Below are positions 1 through 12,447 of a stretch of 64,000 nucleotides of DNA, one piece after another. A program made the translations under genes and the position numbers. Position 1 is the first letter of the stretch. Every line of letters starts with the position of its first letter. The notes below the pieces were generated by a model. The model worked only from the letters and a program-made list of their open reading frames with translations, was not told the DNA's origin and did no database searches. This DNA comes from Trametopsis cervina (taxonomy: Eukaryota; Basidiomycota; Agaricomycetes; Polyporales; Irpicaceae): assembly GCA_022385755.1 (NCBI GenBank), contig MU278356.1, positions 403,958-467,957 of the forward strand, written 5' to 3'.

Positions 1-1225
1 CATTTTGTCTGGTGCCTGCGACTACTGAGGATGCGTTGAAACAGCCGAGACAGCTGATGCACCCACCAAACGCCGCGAAAAAAAGGAGGCATTCAAGATC
101 GACTTCACCACTCCTTCGGAGAAGAGTGTGAAGGACATTGCCAAGGAACTGTTCGCTCCTGTGACCAAAGGTGCCGGCATTACATTACCAGGTGCATTAT
201 CTCGGAAAGGCACCAGAAGCAAGAAGGGTAAAGAGAAGGATGATAAACGATACAGCAATACACTACCGGATGACATGCATTTTTCGAGTAGGCAGCTCGT
301 GACACTTTTCCTAAAACCTAAATTTTCTGTACGCGCTATTTCCTTTCTATCAAATGTTAAACTAATGGTTCTCGTAGTTGAAGATGCGCGGTCAACGAGG
401 AAGACTGGAAGAGCGCCCGGATGGCGAAGTCGACGAAAACTTCTGGGCACAAGCAGCAGCCGATCAGGCTGCTGGACGGGCAGAGGAAGATATCGATCAA
501 AGTGAGTTTCATAGCGCATTTTTCTATACGACCGATACCAACCCCTTTCTAGCACAAGAAGGCGGCGGTATTCCCTTCAATACTCAATTCTTCCAGGACG
601 ACTTCGATGATGGCCCCGCATTTGATGACGTCGACGACGGTGGAGATGGTCCAGCGGATGCCGAGATAGAGCAAGAGCTACTTAGCAGTACTCAAGGACC
701 TACACGACGTGTTCGACCAGAGTTCGTCAACTATGCGAAGCGCGCCAAACGAGTGGACGTTCGTAAGCTGAAGGACAATATCTGGAAGAACTTGGACATC
801 ATCGTGCCTGAGCCCAGAGAAGACGATGGTGCTGAGGCTATGGTAAGCCTCGTCGTTAAACCTTCATACGGAGATGAACTCATGCTTCGGCAGGATATTG
901 ACGATCGACAGGCGACTGACCCTTCCGAACCACGGGTTTTCGAAAACGTGATTACTGGTCTGAAGAAGTCGTATCCGCGAGAGAAGATGGAGGAGATCAG
1001 CACAAGCTTCTGTTTCATATGTCTATTGCATCTCGCGAATGAGCGCGGTCTTAAGCTCGAAAGCACCGCTGACGACGACGGTATAGCGGCGAATGTGGAA
1101 GAAGACGACCAGAAGGTAGGGAACATCTGGGATCTTAAGGTCAGCGCGTTCGATATTGTCTTATGGCGAGCCGCTGACACCTTGTGCAGGTTTACAGGGA
1201 CCCAGAAGCCATTCCATCTGCATAA
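1..1225 (+). CDS. BRN1: Condensin complex subunit 2 (BRN1/CAP-H kleisin), C-terminal part
   Basis: This is the kleisin subunit of condensin, which bridges the SMC2-SMC4 heads and compacts mitotic chromosomes in the nucleus. The gene runs in from the left edge, so only the C-terminal 326 or so codons are present. Bases 1-44 look like the end of an intron. Exons I place at 45-328, 378-501, 553-842, 894-1139 and 1190-1225, all with GT..AG borders; the 843-893 intron is in frame and could be retained. Family signatures seen are NTLPDDMHF then LVTLFLKP, IPFNTQFFQDDFDDGP, DVRKLKDNIWKNL and the C-terminal winged-helix stretch TSFCFICLLHLANERGLKLE. Splicing out the last 50-nt intron gives a terminus reading VGNIWDLKVYRDPEAIPSA, which fits the family. 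I am confident of the family; the exact internal borders are inferred. Confidence 0.92.
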
Positions 1226-2675
1226 GTGACTTCATGGGCTTTCTGGTGTGCTACATAAATTATTGGAGTGGATGCATATCTCGCTCCTTATGTTTATTAT
1301 TGCCACTTATAGCTTCTGGCTGGTGCTTGGGTGATACTGGCTATAACGATTCTAGACTTGTACTCTACAAAGGGGTTCACTCTACATACCCAACCTCAGA
1401 AATAATTGTATTCCATATCATAGCCTTTTCTATTGTCGTCCGTTGGGCGCGCCAACGCCACTATTCTGCAGCAGACGGATACCACTACTGCGATGTATGG
1501 CCCATCATAACGGGTCCTAACATTGTGTACATCTACTGTTCTGCCTCCTAACTTGGACATGTACGGGAACATGTTATGTGCGCAGGAACCTGCGTGCGTG
1601 CAGAGGCTTGCGTGCATACAGATAGGTCTTGCGTGCGTGCGGGGACTTGCACACGCGAGTGCGGGCAGCATACAGGCTTGCGGGCGTGTGGATGAATCTG
1701 CCGCGCACGGCGAGCAATCTTGCATGCGCATGTGCGAGCAGCGTATAAGCTTGCATGCGTGTGGACGAATCTGGTGTGCACAGCGAGTAATCTTGTATAT
1801 GCGCGGGAAAACTTGCGTGTGTGTGCAGGTAGCGAGCGAACGGGCATGCGGCATATTGTCTTGCATGCGGTGGGCTTGTGTGCATGTGTGTGGATGAGTC
1901 TTGCATGCATGGCAGGCATGTGTTTGAGCAAGTCATCCATACATGACACTGGCCAGACTTGGCCCTTCATCAGCGGACTGTCATAACAGCAGAAATAAAA
2001 CATAAAGTATGAACATATCAAAATCCCTGGACAATAGCTTCCAGGGCTCAGAGGGAGGCTGGCAGCCGTGAGTCCTCAGGTTTGGTCCACGTCACCAGCC
2101 TCGCTCTCATCGCTACTGCTCACTATGCTAGTAGCAAAGTAGAAAACAATTGAAACACCTCCCCAGACAAATGTATAGATCGTACCTGGCGCAGTACAGC
2201 ACTGCGGTTCTGTAGAATCCGGTCGCGTCACACCGCAAGCTAGCATCCTGGCTTGTATCCCCTCCATGACCCCCCTGCCGTACTACATTGCCAGCTAGAC
2301 CCATATCTAAGCAATTCCAATAAGGACGAGCCCAGAAACATACTGTGAGCACAACGTACTGAATATGATGGCCAGAGCTATGGCAGGTGTTGCGCCCTGA
2401 GCTGCGATGGCGGGCAATGCTGGCAATGAAGATGGCACAGCGATGAGGGTTAGAGAGTATAGAGGAGGTCAATTGAGGCGTAAGGATATGAAAGTTACTC
2501 CATGACAGACAGTGGGATATAAGTGAGAGGTACCACGTAAACGTGGCCGACGGGCGAAGGTTCAGTTAGGCGTTTAAGTTACTGGGCGCACCCTCCTTAC
2601 TTGTGATCATCACGAGTCTTGAGATGACAGCGAGTGCATTCCCCACGTAGCGTGTCAATTCATCTCAACATAGAC
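1226..2675. other. Intergenic region with minisatellite; no supported gene
   Basis: This 1.45-kb stretch lies between BRN1 and the MCH1-like gene. It contains the 73-bp degenerate tandem repeat described separately (about 1570-1850), which creates overlapping open frames on both strands. Frames near 2076-2472 on the minus strand are short and unlike any family I know. Confidence 0.6.
1570..1850. repeat. Degenerate tandem repeat (minisatellite), period about 73 bp
   Basis: A GT/GC-rich purine-pyrimidine alternating stretch. The segment beginning ACTTGCACACGCGAG at 1645 realigns with TCTTGCATGCGCATG at 1718, and GCTTGCGGGCGTGTGGA at 1676 realigns with GCTTGCATGCGTGTGGA at 1749; both shifts are exactly 73 bp. 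A further weaker copy starts near 1606 and partial units continue past 1820. Identity between adjacent units is roughly 75-80 percent by eye. Confidence 0.75.
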
Positions 2676-4619
2676 ATGACAGTCACGTAGGTTCCTCTCA
2701 TAGAGCCTCGCTACCCTATACTTACTATATGACTGATACTGTACGTATAGGGGGAAGGCGCACCTGCGCAATGCGCTCATATCCGTTGCAATTGCAGCAA
2801 ACGCGTACGTTGTCATAGTATGCTGAATGCTCAGCTCTAACTATAAGCAGGCTTTGTGCAGGTGGTGTCTTCAGCTTTCCGCTAATTGCGCCTGCACTTT
2901 CCGACCAGTTGAGGCTCTCCCAGCCTCAGATCACCACTATAGCATTAGCGTGCGCATCTTTCAATTCATTGTTTCTTATTACTCACGACTTGTTGTTAGT
3001 GGTATGGTGGGGCAATATCCTTTTGCAGCGGTAGTAGGAAAAGTACTGGACGCATATGGTCCGAGGGTGTGCTCCTTTATAGCAGGAGTGCTCTTCTCTT
3101 CCGGTTTTGCATTGTTCTCTCGCGAACTGTCCTCTGCTGCAGATACCTCTGACACCTCCTCGGATGTGTGGGTGCTTCGCAGGCTCGTGTTATACTTTGG
3201 CATGATCGGCCTGGGTACTGTATTCTCGTAAGTTCACTCCTTCTTTAGGTGCACACCTCGTACCTCTGATCGTCATTCGCCGGGTTCTGTTCAGATACTT
3301 TTCAACAGTCTTTTCGGCAACCAGAACTTTCCCTAACTATAATGGCGTTGCATCTGGAACCAGCATGGCTTTATTTGGTTCTTCCCCACTGTTTCTGACT
3401 ATGATCGCCACTCGAAAATTTAGCGACGAAGCGGAGAAACTGGATGCTGCTCGTTTCCTCGCATTCGCTGCAGTGCTCACTGCTGTTACACACTTGTTCG
3501 GATCATTTGCTCTGCGTGTTCCCTCCGCAACCCCCGATATCTCAGCAGAAGAGCCCACCATCATCGTCAACGACGAAGAGAACGATGTGTCCACACCTGA
3601 CCGCACGCCTCTAGAGGACGAAGATGCAGATGAGAACAGCGCCATGCTCTCTTTCAACAAGCATTCAGCCACTGCAGTCGAGATAATTCCGGTACAGGAG
3701 CCGCAACACGGCTCTGTCTTAGATCTTCTTCGAGACGGCCATTTTTGGATATTGGCATTGGTTGGTGTGGTTGTAGTTGGCTCCGTAAGCACAATCACTT
3801 GCTAATAAGAGTAGCTAACGACCTTGTCGCTGGGTCTTAGTGCGAGATGGTCATGGCTAACCTGGCATCTATATTCCTATCATTACCAAGTGGATCAGAA
3901 ACCACTGCGAACACGACAATAGCGACACAAGTCCAGCTCATTGCTACTGCAAACACCTTGTCCCGTCTCTTGGTGGGACCTTTGTCAGACTTTTTATCGC
4001 CTGTTGCCTCATATGTTCGCTCCTCCGGAGCACGTCGGGCGGTTGCCTCAGAACTCGACTCGCCATCGGCGGAATATGTGTATTCCTTTCCCAGGAAGCA
4101 GATCATATCCCGGGTCTTCTTCCTTGCCATATTCAACGCATTACTTCTCGCCACCTTCTCTTTCGTGGAAGGCTTTGCGCGCACGCGAGAATCTTTATGG
4201 GTGCTGAGGTATTTCCTGTCTTTTTGTTCACTCGATTAAGATGCGATCACCGTCACCTGTAGCATCGGTGTGGGTTTCGCTTACGGCGGAACGTTCACAA
4301 TCATGTGAGTGTGGCTTTTGTTAACCCAAATCACTCTCTTGTGCTAATCGGGCACAATAGACCTGGACTCCTCACTTCAATATGGGGCGCCCCTAATCTT
4401 GGTCGAAACTTTGGCGTCATATCATACGCGCCATTCGTCGGCACATCGATATATGCATACCTCTATGCGTTCATGGCTGAACGTCACAACCAAGATACCC
4501 AGGGAACGTGCAAGGGCGCTGGATGCTGGCAGTCGACGTTCGCTGTGTGCATCGTCACACTCTCCGTCACACTTGCAGGCTCGCTCATACTCTGGAGACG
4601 GTGGCGGGGTCGTGTTTGA
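2676..4619 (+). CDS. MCH1: MFS transporter, MCH1-like (monocarboxylate-transporter-related)
   Basis: A major facilitator membrane protein of the fungal MCH1/nodulin-like branch; the yeast relative is a probable vacuolar transporter of unknown substrate. I read eight exons: 2676-2686, 2751-2804, 2851-2949, 3000-3227, 3295-3784, 3841-4208, 4263-4304 and 4361-4619. Together they sum to 517 codons in one frame, which strongly supports the model. The start ATG sits in an 11-nt first exon. Signatures include an N-terminal helix with LCAGGVFSFPLIAPALSDQL, GKVLDAYGPR after helix 2 (the MFS loop 2-3 motif), a long acidic cytoplasmic loop around residues 190-240 (DVSTPDRTPLEDEDADEN), and ANTLSRLLVGPLSDFLSP in the second half. 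The C-terminus WRRWRGRV is basic. Substrate cannot be deduced. The tiny first exon is the least certain part. Confidence 0.85.
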
Positions 4620-4990
4620 ACGTATCATTTGACGACTGCTCAGTGTTTCGAGTTATTACTCTAGTTGATGTTAGGGGAATGTGGCAATAGAATATAAAAC
4701 CTCTATATTGAAGAGTCAACAGAAGGGCGGATGTGAAGAGTGTATGTGGCTTTATATGGATGTCCTATGGGACGAATAATAAGGCGGTACCTGCATCTAG
4801 CGCCCATAGAATTCAGTGATCATGTAGGATCACTTACGACCATCCCATCCTCCAGGACCTCTGCGCCTCGTGTCCCGCAACCCACAAGAGGAAAGTGCTC
4901 CATATCGTACTGCTAGTGTCGGAAAGCTTGCCTATAGTCGCCACTCAACGCACAAGTTACTCCGTCTGCATAGCACAGCGTTTTGAAGCA
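4620..4990. other. Intergenic, no gene seen
   Basis: About 370 bp between the MCH1-like gene and the WD40 gene downstream. It should hold the terminator of the first and the promoter of the second. I see no RNA gene, repeat or protein-like frame in it. Confidence 0.6.
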
Positions 4991-6544
4991 ATGACACAGA
5001 CAACCGTTCTGCAGTACGAGGCACCCTGTGAGCATCTTTGCGACTCGTGGATTCCTCAAGCCATAACTTGTACTAGGGCCCGTGTACGCTCTTGACTGGT
5101 GCAAAACCCCAGCCTCTGGCCAATCAAGACCGCGGTCCTCTTTTCGGCTCGGTGTTGGCTCTCTCACAGAAGACTTCCGCAACTCCATAGCCGTCGTCGG
5201 TCTACAAGACGAACGCGTACTGGTAGAAGATGACTACGCCGACAGTTATTCCGACTTTGTCACGCTTGTCGAGGCTCACCATGGTTACCCGGCTACAAGC
5301 CTGCAATGGCAGCCTGCTGCAGCCACATCGTTCAATTGGAGCCAGAAGGCCGGGCAGTCAGAGCTATTGGCGACGACGGGGGACGCGTTGCGGGTTTGGG
5401 AATATTCGACGGACAACCCAAGTTCTATGTCGAGTTATGTGGGCCGGCAACCGTCGAGTGGGGGACATCGGCTAGCACTGCGGGCTGCGCTGTCTGGGGT
5501 GAGTCTTATTCTATCTACCAGTGTCCCGCCAGACGAGCTCTCGGAAAGCTTCACCCGTACGGATAAGTCAATACACGAGAAGTGACACGTACGGTCTCAA
5601 AGGCACGAGTTATTTTATCTTCCGTTGCTTTATGTTATCTTTCCAAGTGTTCGTTTCTGGTCAACGTTGCCCTCTGTGTTCAAATGTATGAGGTTGCTGA
5701 TCTGACTTTACGTCCACTTCAGCAAAGTAAAGTCCAAAACCATTCAACAGGTGCACCTCTGACAAACTTCTCGTGGAACGAGAAATCACCAAACCTCGTC
5801 GTCACTTCGTCCATTGACACAACATGTACAGTCTGGAACATCGACACTTCCACCGCAATCACGCAGCTTATCGCGCACGATCGAGAAGTGTACGACGTTG
5901 CATGGCTCCCCGGATCCACCGACATCTTTGTGTCTGTCGGCGCAGATGGGTCATTGCGTGCCTTTGACCTGCGCTCACTAGAGCATTCCACGATCCTGTA
6001 CGAAACACCCGCACCCAAAAACGCCCCACCACCACCTTCCTCCCCGTCCTCTTCTGCTCGCCCACTTACTTCTCCACTTCTCCGGATCGCATTCAACCCG
6101 TCTGACTCCAACTATATGGCTACATTCCATCAAGACGGGAGCGACATCCAAATTCTCGATATGCGCAGTCCTGGCCAGCCCGTCATGGAACTAAAAGCAC
6201 ATCGCGCACCTGTCAACGCTCTCTCATGGGGCCTCACAGACACACCACTACTCGCAACAGCCGGCGACGACTCTCAACTACTCCTCTGGGATCTATCCTC
6301 GCTCACTAGTCTGCCTGCCGCCAGCCCACGACATTCCGCCACCGGCCTTAGCGCGTCCCCCCGTCCAGACGTGAAGAAGCGGGTGCTCACGGACCCGGTG
6401 ATGGCCTATACTGGGCCAGCTGAGATCGTCAACTTGGCGTGGAGCCCGCAAATTGCGGGTATGACGATGAATACGGGGCATTCGACGCCGGGAGAGTGGA
6501 TTGCGGTCGCGATGGGGAAAACGATCAAAGCACTCAAGGTGTAG
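4991..6544 (+). CDS. WD40 protein, DCAF7/WDR68/HAN11 (TTG1) family
   Basis: A WD-repeat scaffold of the DCAF7/TTG1 family, which binds DYRK-type kinases and can act as a CUL4 substrate receptor. Three exons fit: 4991-5027, 5077-5498 and 5723-6544, giving 427 codons in one frame. The first splice creates YEAPWPVYALDWC, the family's N-terminal signature. Later come APLTNFSWNE, SSIDTTCTVW, the invariant-like AHDREVYDVAW, SVGADGSLRAFDLR and LEHSTILYE, and near the end AHRAPVNALSWG and LLATAGDDSQLLLWDL. Fungal extensions (a Pro/Ser-rich insert after LEHSTILYE and one in the last blades) make it longer than the roughly 340-residue animal protein. The second intron, at 224 nt, is unusually long for this window and might hide a small exon. 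Family assignment is secure; the partner kinase is inference. Confidence 0.88.
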
Positions 6545-6956
6545 ACGTCGAAGGTTTGTTCCAACTCGTATGGACTGATGAAGGAGCGTATGTACCGATG
6601 TACGAATCAGATGCTTGAGCGATGTAGCTATTCTTCACTAGTTATTCTAGATATATCAGCAAACCACCTAAACATACACTACCACGCATCTGTGATACCT
6701 AACGAGTCCCAGCCCCGTTGGTTGGCGATCTGTGTACACGTGAAGTACACGCATCTTCCTAACTGGAAGGTGGTAAGGGTGTACGCCACTGAGGTGGGTA
6801 AACCGACAATCACTAACACCAGCCAACTTCGCATGTAAACGGGGTTGTGCTTTTGAATGATTACATACGATTAACGCGGTGATAATAACTACAAGACTAG
6901 TGATACAGAGGTCGTAAGGTATCGTAGCAAGTACGTAGAAACCGAGAGATGACCGC
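6545..6956. other. Convergent intergenic region, no gene seen
   Basis: About 410 bp between the 3' end of the DCAF7-type gene and the 3' end of POL3, which converge here. It presumably carries both terminators. Nothing else is recognisable. Confidence 0.6.
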
Positions 6957-9900
6957 CTACCACAACTCTTGGTCGAATCGTTCCAAGACCGCGTTTGCGT
7001 CCTCAACGTCTTTCTGCGCCTTTTTTCTCATGTAGAATATCGGACAGTCTTTACTACTACATAAAACATCCTAGTCTGGCTGTCAGAAAGAATCGATCGG
7101 AGATGTAACCCGCAACGCTCACTTGATGTAGTGACCCTTGGCATCTTTGACATTGTGTCCATAATCTAGAGAAACGAACTTGCATATCGGACGCAGTGGC
7201 CACCTAAACCAAACCGGTAAATAGACGGACGAAAGGTATTGGGCTGAGATGTACCTGCTTCTGGTATAACTCGCCTATACGGGGTCGGCAGTTGTTACAT
7301 ACCGCACCATCTGTCAACCAGAGTCAATGCTTGTTGTGTTCATGAGGAGAAGATCTCTACCTGGCTGACTGTTATTCGGCCTCAGATGTGTCTTGCAACC
7401 CAGACAAGTCTTCTTCACAACCGCAAACTTCATCAATCCACCCACAGTGGGGGTGGCAATCTGTATAGTACGGGTGTGGTCGCCGGATACTGCACAAGGA
7501 CATCAGCCTGGCGTCAACGATAGTTCACACGGCAGATACGCACAAAGGGACGTCGCCTTGTCGCCAAGTACTGGTTCAAATATCCTCATAAGGGGGTTGG
7601 AGAGCTGGTTCTCCAGATAGTATTTCGTGTCTATAGGAATGTTGTTCTCTAGAACGTAAATTGGATCCTCGGACTTCTCATACGCCGCAGCGCCTGCGCG
7701 TTGTTCAGCTGTGCACTACACTGACACGCAGATGTCAAAATATACCTTTAATGCCCTTGATAATCACATAGGCTACACGATCTCCCAACGCGGGCGCCGA
7801 ACCTGCCAAGAATGAAATGAGCAGGGTTCTCCTACGGCAAACACGAATGAGCATACCGGCATCTCGTTGTTTCATACGCTCTGCGAGTTCCACATGTGCC
7901 TGTTTTCCAGCGTAGTCTGCGGTGTGCACGATTTAGTATGGTACAATGAGCCTTATATACCATAAACGAAGGCACCTGTCTTTGCTAGAGCTTTTGTTAT
8001 CACGAGTTGAGACATGTCGACCTTATTTTGCAGGAGATCTGAAATGGTTTGCTTTGCGTATCTAAGTGAGAATGGGCATTTCATCATTAGTGTTATCGTA
8101 GAGCACACAGAGCAGAGGACTTACTCAACAGCACTTTCCACATCCCGGTCAATCAAGAGTTTATGGAGACATGTTGAGATAACTGTAGATACCAGCCTAC
8201 AATTGTCTCGACGGACAGTCTGTTTTCTAGTCAATTATACATTCCACCCAACTCGATGTAGAGACTCACTTCGATGCCCTTGGTATCCATCTTATCGTAC
8301 TGTTCAGGCCGTGTCCAGTACAACCCCGCATATCGCTTCTTGCTAATCAGCAAGTATGGGAAGTACACCTTCTCGAACTCAAGCTTTATCGGCTTGATGA
8401 ACTTCGCAGTGACGAAATCTGCGGCTTGACTACCTAAAGGCAGAAACGGGTTTGAGATATCTGAGACGTAAAGCCTTGCGTATAGAAACACACCCAATGC
8501 CATAACGGAAGGAAGATCGGTAGGGCCGAACTTGATCATGACGGAGTCGGTGTCACCATAAATGACTTCTGCATTATGTTCATGACCATTAGCCCTGCAA
8601 TATTCAGCTTCAACCTCCTGTACTCGCAGCCGATACGGTCAATTCTCTGAAACACCAACGGTAGCCAAACTCACCTGTTTCGTTTTCTCGATCATCTGTC
8701 GACCATAGGATGTCACACTGGAGGAGATAGGCAGGCAGGGTAGTTTACCAATTGTGGCACCAGTAAAGCCGTACACGGAGTTGGCACTGATCTAACAATT
8801 TAAATAGGTCAGGCTGTGTCATGTTTCTCCCATAGAATAATCGCAAACCTTCAACGCAAGTTGTCGGCCATCAAGCACGGCACGTTTGAAGGGGTCTGTC
8901 TCTTTCTTCAAGTCCGCTTTCGCACGTTTACGGGCCCCAATGAGATCTTCCAGAATGGTGGGAAGCAAGCCTTTCCGTTTTTCGGATTTGACAAAGAGAT
9001 CTAGTCCAGGATGGTCAGTATCAGTTCGATATGGGAATTCATCTCTCCCATACCATTATTGGGAGTTTGAATGTAGTCTTTGTCTTTTACAAGGCGAAGC
9101 CGTTCAATTGTAGGCTTATCCAGTAGAGTAGTGTAACACAGGTTGTGGGCCATCATAATCGAAGGGTATAGAGAACTGAAGTCAAGAGTGGCAATGGGTA
9201 CATCATAGAACCCTTTCCTTGGCTCGATAACGGTGGCACCTTCATATTGTTCATCCGTACCTATGCTATCCATCAGCTTGAGCCAAACTCTTTGGTATAT
9301 AACAATGCTTACCTTCGCCCTTCAGTGCAGGGATGACGTAGCCGTCGCTGTTCGCCTTTCGAAAAAGCTGCGATAAAACCTTGATAGATTGTCCGCGGGA
9401 TAGTAGGTAGTTGAAGGGTACGCCAGTGACACGAGCCATCTCGATGTAGTTGATAAAACACATCAACTTGTCCATCAACCGCTGCGGTAGATACGCATCC
9501 TATAGTAGGATGAGCAGTGAAGGCAAAAGAAGCTAGATAGTGCCGAACCTTCAGACAGTAGACGGCAAGACGTCTTCGTGACTCCGGTGTGCCATTCTGC
9601 AACTCTGTGATAACAGAGTGATGCACGTCCTCCTTTTGCTCTCCCAGGAATTGTGCGCAAACGGCGTTGAGAGTATAACTACGGAGCTTATGTTCTCTCT
9701 GCATGTACTGTAGGATATCGATTTGCAGTCTCCCGTCGAGGACTGTCTCTTTGCTGTCTCGTTGACCGAAGGCTTTGGAGGAGAAATGTGTATCTTTGGT
9801 TTGCGCTTTGACATCTAGCCGGCAAAGAATACAGTTAGAATCTGGTATGAATATCCGTTATGGGCATCTTACTCATCATCCTCCCAAGGAAGGTGAAATC

Positions 9901-11257
9901 CTTTGCTTTCAAAGCCGAAGCACGGTCCACCAGGTATGGCAGATCGAAGTTCGCAATGTTGTATCCGATTACAACATCCGGATCCACCTTATTGACGAAG
10001 TCTGTCCATGCATGTAGCATGTCTGCCTCGTCTTGATATGACAACACTTGCGACCCAACGATATGTGCACAGGTGTTAAGTGTGAAAACATTGCGGATGA
10101 ATGGCTTCGTCTCTCCTGTCATTTGCGTCAGACATTGATAGTCGGATAGAGATACTATTCACCGACCTTGCCGGGTGACCATGTTGGCGATTTGAATGAC
10201 TGGGTCTATCTTGGCCTCAGGAAATATACCTTTACGGCCCGCGCACTCGATATCGAAACTCAAAACACGTAGCGGCGCGATCTTCGACCATTCCCCTTCC
10301 GCTGGATGCGAAATGAACTGGTCCCATCGGACCTCGATTTCTAGCTGACAGTGCGACTTCTTCCCCTCCTTCAGAATCGTGTATTTTCCTTTGGGGACCT
10401 CAATCCAGTTCATTCCAACAACATTTGTGTCAATCATGAACCGCAAGGTATAAGCAATGTTACTCTCATATGTCGCTATGCTGTCCGCCTTGAACAAGTC
10501 GTGGAAACGGCATTCACCTCGTTCGAAGAGACCTCGGATTTTTGGCAGGCTCCTCTGATCAGCAACTGTAATCTTGATGAACGGGCTCCAATCGTCACCG
10601 CGATACCCCCGCAGACTCCTCTTGTTCTCCATCTGCGCCGCACGCACAATACCTCCAGAGTCAAGACCGTTGAGATAGTCCTTAAAGGCCGCACAGTCCT
10701 CGTTCATAAAGCCCCTCGGAGACGCAACGTAGAAGTAAGGAAGGAAACCCTTCACGTGCATTAGAACACTGTTTCCGACCTGGGGGAAAATTAAGCATCA
10801 CATCTCACGAGCAAGGACGAGACTTGCCTCCGTAACACCAAACATCCTCAGGCTAGGTGCACTGCCGGATTCCGTAGATTCTTCGACGTCTATTTGTTGA
10901 AAGACTGTGGGGAGTTTAGCTGCGAATACGAGGAGGAAGAAGCAACACACTGATCGCGTCTTGCTTCGCATTGATGACAGGCAACGGAGGCCTCGCCCAG
11001 CAATCAGCACCTCCTTCCGCGGCTGAAAGAGAAAGCAGTAGTCAGGAAATAATAGCTATGTCACATCTCCAATACGTACCTTTGCTCTCCGACGCGTCTT
11101 CCTTGAGTCGAGCAAGAACATCCGCGAACGATGATTGTGCCGGAACCTGGGACGAGGGTGTAGCTGCAAGCTTTCTTCGCTTTGCAGCAGGTTGAGAGTC
11201 AGGACCCTTCCTCATGCTATCTTGCGTGTTTTCAATGAAGGACAGAGGGGGCGGCAT
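6957..11257 (-). CDS. POL3: DNA polymerase delta catalytic subunit
   Basis: The replicative B-family polymerase with 3'-5' proofreading that works with PCNA on the lagging strand. The gene has many short introns; I did not fix every border. The N-terminus [14 protein letters not shown] starts at 11257. Exonuclease motif I ([19 protein letters not shown]) lies around 10250 and motif II ([11 protein letters not shown]) near 9960. Polymerase motif A ([18 protein letters not shown]) lies near 9170 and motif C ([10 protein letters not shown]) near 8550, so all catalytic aspartates are visible. The C-terminal cysteine modules are present: [11 protein letters not shown] then [15 protein letters not shown] near 7260, and [12 protein letters not shown] near 7150. 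The tail reads [20 protein letters not shown], ending at 6957. The gene converges with the DCAF7-type gene and has MCB-like boxes just upstream. Confidence 0.95.
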
Positions 11258-12447
11258 GATGTTTGCTTAGAGTGCTATGATGGTCTCGGACCAGGTGGCA
11301 ACTTGCATTACTACTTGTGACATGAACGTGACAATACGCGTCGCTCACGCGTCGATCGAAGATTTCACGCGCTTGCTGTACGAGCAGACCACCATTGCCA
11401 GCAGCGTGACAAATACCTCTGCAACATCTGTCTCCGCAGATTCGCTCAAGTTACTGGCAAGATTGGCTGTAAAAATATGTATTCTGTTCTGATATATGCG
11501 CTGATTTGTGACAACGGCGCCGTCTTTTTAGGTCTGCGTCACAGAATAACTCGATGCTAACCCCATTCCCAAGTGCTCGCCAGCAGCTGGGACGAATAAA
11601 TGAGGCTACATTCGGCACCTGAGGTACCTTCTGAGCCCCCAAGTATGTGATCATGGCTAGCCACGTGTTACAGCGACTCGGAAGAGGTGGCTACGTATAC
11701 TCTGATTCTGGCTCCCGTAGCCCTCACTGGGAAACAATTGGGCAAGTCAATTTGGGTTACATTGTGTAGGATATGTGCTGATTTGTTTGTTCTCTGTTAA
11801 TACTGAGGAAATCTTGTCCGCTGCTTATGCAAATTTCATATGGAGTACCAATGCAGCTCGATTGTCCGTGGAGAGATTATTGGCAAAAGGGACTGCCACT
11901 GTCCGATTGCCGTTGGCACGATCAAATAACGAGCTGAGTGTCAACGTATTTTGATGAACAAAGCAGAAGATATGATACACATCGCAGTAGGAACCACAAC
12001 GGGATATATCACCAGACTGAGGAATGTATTGATCCTGTTCGTGCCTGTGAGCGTAACAAACATCTGAATACCTTGTTCTAAAGGGGGGCCGACATGTAGG
12101 CAAATATTGTCGTCTTACAGTAACTAACGGTTTTAGGTATGCGGCGGGCTCATGCTACTGGACGCACGGCGGGTCCACGAAGCCCAAGCGGAGGATCGCT
12201 GGCTTCTCAAACGCGATCACGTGCGTGTAAACAGGCGTCGACCGTCATCGGAGTTCAAACTCCCACTCCCCTTTTGGGTCACTAGATATAGGGAAAGGTA
12301 TGGTGGTTCGAAACGAAGCACAACACTCTCTTTACTCCCCCACTCTCGTTCTCTCCTACCCTCCCCTAGAAGACTATCCCGCGCGACATCTCGTCTAGTT
12401 TGACACTCACGAGCAACCCTAGGTTTATTCTTCCTCACAGTCACAAC
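11258..12447. other. Divergent promoter region of POL3 and the downstream unknown gene
   Basis: About 1.2 kb with no convincing gene. An open frame of 71 codons at 11277-11492 overlaps the MCB-like boxes and shows no family features. A CACGTG box lies near 12219. The last 300 bp before 12448 are pyrimidine-rich, as expected of a promoter and 5' leader. Confidence 0.5.
11336..11352. promoter_or_regulatory. Paired MCB-like boxes (ACGCGT) upstream of POL3
   Basis: Two exact ACGCGT hexamers at 11336-11341 and 11347-11352 lie about 80-95 bp upstream of the POL3 start, followed by a related ACGCGC at about 11367. In yeasts ACGCGT is the MluI cell-cycle box bound by MBF and is typical of S-phase genes including DNA polymerase subunits. 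Binding here is inference from motif and position. Confidence 0.45.

Noticed and set aside
1396..2021. Several long overlapping frames on both strands
   Set aside because: They are produced by the GT/GC-rich minisatellite, which lacks stop codons in several phases.
2076..2472. Minus-strand frames containing a hydrophobic AIALAIIFS stretch
   Set aside because: I could not find a start, splice borders and stop that agree in frame; probably chance.
11277..11492. 71-codon plus-strand frame upstream of POL3
   Set aside because: It overlaps the MCB-like boxes, has no family features and no clear exon partner.
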